11,001 bases of DNA from positions 1 to 11,001 of the forward strand of contig CAMCFM010000101.1 in the NCBI GenBank assembly GCA_945874095.1, given 5' to 3'. The notes beneath the pieces are model-generated. The model ran no database searches and was not told the origin of the DNA. It saw nothing but the letters and a program-made list of their open reading frames with translations. The DNA comes from Candidatus Kuenenia stuttgartensis (GTDB taxonomy: Bacteria; Planctomycetota; Planctomycetia; Isosphaerales; Isosphaeraceae). Each line of letters starts with the position of its first letter. The first letter of the stretch is position 1. Shown piece by piece: positions 7,283 through 11,001 of this stretch. The translations under genes were made by a program, and so were the position numbers.

Positions 7283-9466
7283 GTGGCCAGTGCTCCAACC
7301 ATCACACCGAACATGCCAATGGGTCAGGCCGGCGAAACCCTGAGGGTTCGTCTCAGGCCCGACCTGGTGGTTCGTCCTCAATTTTATGAGGGCATGACCC
7401 ACTATGTCGTAAAAGACCCCATCGGCCTGAAATATTACCGGTTCAAGGCTGAAGAGTATTTCCTGCTCCAGCAACTCGACGGCAAGTCCACCCTGCTGGA
7501 GGTCAAAAAGGCGTTCGAACGCAAGTATCGGCCGCAGACCATCACTGTGGACGACCTGGTCCGGTTCTGCTCCCAGCTTCACGAAGCCGGCGTGGCTCAG
7601 ATCGATACTCCGGAACAAACCGAAGTCTTCGTCAAACGTCGCCGGAAGAAGATTTGGAAGAAGGTCCGGGGGGCTGCCGCCAACATCCTTTACATCAAGA
7701 TTCCGATCATCGATCCGGAACGCCTGCTGACATGGATGTACCCCTACTTCAAGTGGATCTATACACGAACATTCGTCGTCCTGAGCTGCCTGCTGATGCT
7801 TTCAGCACTGACGATGGTGGTGAGTAACTTCACGGAAGTCAAAGAGCGTCTGCCCGACTTTCAGTCGTTCTTCAACTGGCGAACCATCGTCTACTTCTGG
7901 TGCAGTCTTGCGATCGTCAAGATCATCCACGAATTCGGACACGGGCTCACCGCAAAACACTTCGGCGGTGAAGTCCACGAAATGGGTGCTTTGCTCCTAT
8001 GTCTCACGCCTGCCTTGTATTGCGATGTGACTGATAGCTGGCTGCTGCCCAACAAGTGGCACAGAATCTGGATCTCAGCGGCTGGAATTTATGTCGAATG
8101 CGTGCTGGCTTCGCTCGCCACATTCGCCTGGTTCTATAGCAACCCTGGCCTGTTCAATAGCCTGATGATGGCGACCATGTTCCTCTGTTCCATGAACACG
8201 ATCATGTTCAATGCCAACCCTCTCATGCGTTATGATGGCTATTATGTGCTGGCTGACTACCTCGAAATCCCCAACCTAAGGGTCAAAGCCAACCAGTTCT
8301 TCAGCTACGCGTTTCAAGAAAAAGTCCTCGGACTTGAAGTGCCCGTGCAGTCATACATGCCTCGCACACGACGCTGGCTTTTCTTGGTATATGCTGTCAC
8401 GAGCTTCCTTTATCGCTGGTTTGTGACGCTCTCCATCCTCTTCTTCCTGAACCGATTGATGAAGCCTTACAAGGTTTATTCCATCGGCATCTTCTTCGCC
8501 ATGTGGGGTATGATTCCACTGGTCATCATGCCTGTCTATCAGATCGTCAAATTTGTCCGTACACCGGGAAGGTTGCGTAAAGTGAAAAAAGTTCGAGCCA
8601 CTGCCTTCGCCGTATCCACTGTGGCACTGATCACGGCGATTCTGATGATCCCCACCCCTCTGCGTATCAAAGGCACTCTTGTTGTTGCACCTGAGAACCC
8701 GTCCAGAGTTTATGCCAATACCGCAGGTCGATTGGTCACATTGGCGGTTCGCGATGGCGATATGGTCAAAAAAGGCGACCTGATCGCCCAACTCTCAAAC
8801 CTCGACAAACAAAGAGAGCGAGCCTCCATGCAGGAAGAGCTCGAGCTGAACCGAGTGAAAGCCGCTTACTTCAGTCGATCAAAAGACCTCGAAGGACGCC
8901 GCCTGGCACGCCAGCACTCCACTCTGGCTGACGAGCTGGAACCTGTTGTGGCCCGAATCAACGACCAGATCTCCCATCTTTACCTCGTGGCTGATCGCGA
9001 TGGTCAGGTGATTGGTGTGCCAAAGCGTGAAACAACCGGCTCGTGGGTTCGCCCTGACAAAGCTTTCTGCGAAATTGCGAACCCCAAGAAGCTTCAGGCC
9101 CAAGTGATTATTGACCAAGGCGATGTCGACCTGCTCCAGACCGGTAGCAAAGCCTGGGTCAAGATTTACGGCCTGAGCGAGCGAACATACCGTACCGAAA
9201 TTGCTGAAATTGCGTCCCGTAACCGTGACGAAATCCCGGCTGAACTCTCGAACGTGGGCGGTGGTGAAATTGCGGCGGAACAGGACAAAAAGACGGGCAA
9301 AATCAAGTCCGTCTCAGCCGTCTTCGAACTGCTCCTTCCACTCGACAATGAAGATCTTTCGCTACACGTCGGCCAGCGAGGCTTTGCCAAGATCGACGGT
9401 GGCACCTCCACTCTGGCCTGGTTCATCTGGCGAACACTCTCCAAGACGTTCCACTTCGCACTGTAA
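7283..9466 (+). CDS. PqqD-like / M50 site-2-type protease / HlyD-arm fusion (putative peptide zinc metalloprotease)
   Basis: This 727-residue membrane protein has three parts. Residues about 25-107 resemble a PqqD domain, the peptide-leader-binding fold found in RiPP systems. Residues about 160-457 are polytopic, with about seven hydrophobic segments. They contain the M50 zinc motif HEFGH (216-220) and a second motif NANPLMRYDGYY (310-321), whose D318 is the expected third ligand, so the protease looks active. After the last helix (about 438-457), a biotinyl-lipoyl/HlyD arm begins (AGRLVTLAVRDGDMVKKGD, 481-499), with a short helical hairpin and a beta-barrel, and it ends in an aromatic tail (LAWFIWRTLSKTF). 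The plan resembles YydH-type putative peptide zinc metalloproteases. No PDZ domain is seen, unlike RseP. It is third in the cluster and is followed by a strong terminator. It may cleave or help export a peptide or protein; the substrate is unknown. Confidence 0.92.
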   Translation: MASAPTITPNMPMGQAGETLRVRLRPDLVVRPQFYEGMTHYVVKDPIGLKYYRFKAEEYFLLQQLDGKSTLLEVKKAFERKYRPQTITVDDLVRFCSQLHEAGVAQIDTPEQTEVFVKRRRKKIWKKVRGAAANILYIKIPIIDPERLLTWMYPYFKWIYTRTFVVLSCLLMLSALTMVVSNFTEVKERLPDFQSFFNWRTIVYFWCSLAIVKIIHEFGHGLTAKHFGGEVHEMGALLLCLTPALYCDVTDSWLLPNKWHRIWISAAGIYVECVLASLATFAWFYSNPGLFNSLMMATMFLCSMNTIMFNANPLMRYDGYYVLADYLEIPNLRVKANQFFSYAFQEKVLGLEVPVQSYMPRTRRWLFLVYAVTSFLYRWFVTLSILFFLNRLMKPYKVYSIGIFFAMWGMIPLVIMPVYQIVKFVRTPGRLRKVKKVRATAFAVSTVALITAILMIPTPLRIKGTLVVAPENPSRVYANTAGRLVTLAVRDGDMVKKGDLIAQLSNLDKQRERASMQEELELNRVKAAYFSRSKDLEGRRLARQHSTLADELEPVVARINDQISHLYLVADRDGQVIGVPKRETTGSWVRPDKAFCEIANPKKLQAQVIIDQGDVDLLQTGSKAWVKIYGLSERTYRTEIAEIASRNRDEIPAELSNVGGGEIAAEQDKKTGKIKSVSAVFELLLPLDNEDLSLHVGQRGFAKIDGGTSTLAWFIWRTLSKTFHFAL

Positions 9467-9484
9467 TGACTTACACTGCAATCA

Positions 9485-9540
9485 GTTAAGCCGATATTAC
9501 GAAACGGCCGCCAGACAGTTTGTCCGGCGGCCGTTTTGGT
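9485..9540. repeat. 56-bp terminator repeat, copy 1
   Basis: This unit is identical to 9611-9666 except for one base (G at 9522, A at 9648), with the copies 126 bp apart. A shared 11-mer, CACTGCAATCA, also precedes both (9474-9484 and 9585-9595), but at different distances. This suggests the original duplication was longer and later gained or lost a few bases next to the unit. Confidence 0.95.
9502..9538. terminator. Rho-independent terminator hairpin, copy 1 (end of the M50 gene)
   Basis: Arms AAACGGCCGCC (9502-9512) and GGCGGCCGTTT (9526-9536) pair perfectly over 11 bp. The 13-nt loop can itself pair GACA with TGTC around GTT. Four T's end the right arm on the plus strand and three T's on the minus strand, so it could act in both directions, though both T-runs are short. 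It begins 35 nt past the M50 gene's stop codon. Confidence 0.8.
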
Positions 9541-9610
9541 ATCTCAAGCGGTTTAGTGGAGACTTTCCAAGAGCTTTTAGTCTGCACTGCAATCACTTGT
9601 ATAGCAATGA

Positions 9611-9666
9611 GTTAAGCCGATATTACGAAACGGCCGCCAGACAGTTTATCCGGCGGCCGTTTTGGT
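9611..9666. repeat. 56-bp terminator repeat, copy 2
   Basis: This is the second copy of the unit at 9485-9540, in the same orientation, with 55 of 56 bases identical. The 70-bp spacer between copies is otherwise unique apart from the short shared 11-mer. Confidence 0.95.
9628..9664. terminator. Rho-independent terminator hairpin, copy 2 (end of glmU)
   Basis: The same 11-bp perfect stem as copy 1 is present (9628-9638 with 9652-9662). The single base change turns the inner TGTC into TATC, which breaks the small inner stem but not the main one. On the minus strand it lies 34 nt past the glmU stop, with a TTTC tail, so it should end glmU transcription and back up copy 1 for plus-strand transcripts. 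Confidence 0.78.
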
Positions 9667-9696
9667 GTTTTCAGCAGTCCAGAAGCCTCATCCGTC

Positions 9697-11001
9697 TCAA
9701 CGTGGAGGCTGTTCAGGATCCACTGGTCGTCCGTCGTTGTCTTTTGATCTGGCAATTGGTTGGGCAGGCACACCAACCACCGTAGTGTCAGGCGGAACAG
9801 GACGGGCGGGGGTAACAACAGCCCCAGCACCGACTTTCGAACGGTTGCCGATTGAGGTTGGAGCGACAAGTACGCTCCCAGCACCGATGGTAACCTGGTC
9901 GCCGATTTTAGTTTGCTGCTTGTGGCGTCCATCAAAATTGGCCGTGATGGCACCGGCCCCGACAGTCACCCGCTTGCCCACCTCAGTATCGCCCAGATAA
10001 GCCAGATGCCGCACCAGGGTGCCTTCGCCGATGTCGCTGCGAACGATGTCCACAAAGGCCCCGATTTCCACACCATCTGCCAGAACCGTCCCATGCCGAA
10101 TCAAGGCAAAAGGCCCGATCCGGCAGTTCTTGCCGACAGTCACTTCGCCATCGACCACCGAGAACGGGTAAATCACGGTGTCCGCACCGATCTTGGCCCT
10201 ACTGTCTACATAAGTGCTTTTAGGATCAAATATTGTAACTCCATCCTCCATGAGCTTGTCGAGAATCCGACGGCTCATGATCGCGTGAGCCTCAGCCAGG
10301 TGTTGCCTGGTATTGATACCCAGAATGTCGTCTGGCTCGAGTGTGACGATCGCCTGAACCTCGTGGCCCTTCTTTTGAAGGATCTCAGGGGCATCGGTCA
10401 GGTAGAACTCGCCCTGGGCATTGGATGGAATGACTTCCTCAAGCGACTCCCAAAGTAGCTGTGCCATAAAGACATAGCAGCTTGGATTGACCTCGGTAAT
10501 GGCCGCCTGCTCGGGCGTACAGTCCTTCTGCTCTATGATGCGTAGGAAGGCACCGGTGGTGTCGCGCAGGATGCGGCCGTAGCCAGACGGGTCTGGCACA
10601 ATCGAAGTGCCCATCAGGCAAGCCACTTGCGTTGCCTTTTGCTTCTCCAGAAGTTCAGCCAGAGGGCCGCTTCTGAGGCACGGCTCATCGCCCACCAGAA
10701 TCATCACAGGGCCATCGTAACCACTCAAAACGGCCTTGGCCGATTTCACTGCATCGCCTGTGCCCAGCTGACGTTCCTGAGTTGCAAAATGGACGTTGGG
10801 CGTACCAGCGAGACTCGCTTTGACCTGATCTGCCCCCTGCCCCACAATCACCACCACATCGCTCACGCCGGCTCCGAAAGCGGCATTGACCACGTGGCGG
10901 ATCATCGACTGGCCACACACTTCATGCAGCACCTTGGGCTTGTCGGATTTCATCCGCTTGCCTTGTCCAGCTGCCAGAATGACTGCTACAGGACCTATCA
11001 T
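9697..11001 (-). CDS. glmU: Bifunctional GlmU-like: GlcNAc-1-P uridyltransferase / GlcN-1-P acetyltransferase
   Basis: This 434-residue enzyme makes UDP-GlcNAc in the cytosol for peptidoglycan and other glycans. The N-terminal nucleotidyltransferase shows LAAGQGKRM (9-17), K23 in KPKVLH, GTGDAV (80-85), D105 in VGDEP, E157 in IIEQKD, N172 in EVNP and N230 in GIN, matching the known E. coli positions K25, D105, E154, N169 and N227. The C-terminal left-handed beta-helix has hexapeptide repeats and keeps the likely catalytic base H332 in RHLAYLGD, R302, and the NFDG motif (355-358). Two differences stand out. E. coli K351 aligns with V320, and the beta-helix is about 22 residues shorter before GPFA, which accounts for 434 versus 456 residues. 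The ATG is the last codon of the window, so a further upstream start or its RBS cannot be judged. It converges on the three-gene cluster. Confidence 0.92.
   Translation of the reverse strand: MIGPVAVILAAGQGKRMKSDKPKVLHEVCGQSMIRHVVNAAFGAGVSDVVVIVGQGADQVKASLAGTPNVHFATQERQLGTGDAVKSAKAVLSGYDGPVMILVGDEPCLRSGPLAELLEKQKATQVACLMGTSIVPDPSGYGRILRDTTGAFLRIIEQKDCTPEQAAITEVNPSCYVFMAQLLWESLEEVIPSNAQGEFYLTDAPEILQKKGHEVQAIVTLEPDDILGINTRQHLAEAHAIMSRRILDKLMEDGVTIFDPKSTYVDSRAKIGADTVIYPFSVVDGEVTVGKNCRIGPFALIRHGTVLADGVEIGAFVDIVRSDIGEGTLVRHLAYLGDTEVGKRVTVGAGAITANFDGRHKQQTKIGDQVTIGAGSVLVAPTSIGNRSKVGAGAVVTPARPVPPDTTVVGVPAQPIARSKDNDGRPVDPEQPPR

Noticed and set aside
9485..9666. CRISPR-like array
   Set aside because: There are only two repeats, each dominated by a terminator hairpin, and no cas genes are nearby.
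9201..9785. 194-codon plus-strand ORF containing a repeated peptide
   Set aside because: It overlaps the M50 gene, both terminator hairpins and the end of glmU. The peptide repeat is only the translation of the duplicated 56-bp non-coding unit.

Overview
The window looks like ordinary chromosomal DNA of a Planctomycetota bacterium. Base composition is moderately GC-rich by eye, in the range I would expect for a Planctopirus- or Schlesneria-like genus, but the genus is a guess. The pointers are a DUF5117/DUF4953-type metzincin, a large PqqD-M50-HlyD membrane protein beside two adaptor proteins, and a GlmU that departs from the proteobacterial form.

Layout. Positions 1-2258 (minus) carry most of a secreted zinc metalloprotease that runs off the left edge. 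An AT-rich gap of 203 bp separates it from an extended-SDR NAD-dependent epimerase/dehydratase on the same strand (about 2462-3517). A long mostly non-coding stretch (about 3518-4057) follows, holding a perfect 9-bp inverted repeat and one doubtful 64-aa ORF. Then come three plus-strand genes with 88 and 98 bp gaps, each with its own Shine-Dalgarno: a tandem-GAF/HlyD adaptor (4058-6151), a periplasmic adaptor with a signal peptide (6240-7184), and a PqqD-like/M50 protease/biotinyl-lipoyl fusion (7283-9466). On the minus strand, converging on this cluster, is glmU (9697-11001), whose ATG is the last codon of the window.

The convergent gap 9467-9696 holds two near-identical 56-bp units 126 bp apart, each containing a strong 11-bp-stem hairpin. 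One lies 35 nt past the stop of the M50 gene and the other 34 nt past the stop of glmU, so each gene appears to have its own terminator made by duplication of one element.

How the genes may work together. The three plus-strand genes look like one envelope system. It has a cytosolic GAF sensor joined through one membrane helix to a periplasmic HlyD arm, a separate periplasmic adaptor, and a polytopic site-2-type protease with its own HlyD arm and an N-terminal PqqD-like (peptide-binding) domain. No ATPase, RND pump, TolC-like protein or obvious precursor peptide is encoded here, so its substrate and energy source are unknown. This cluster is the most interesting part of the window.
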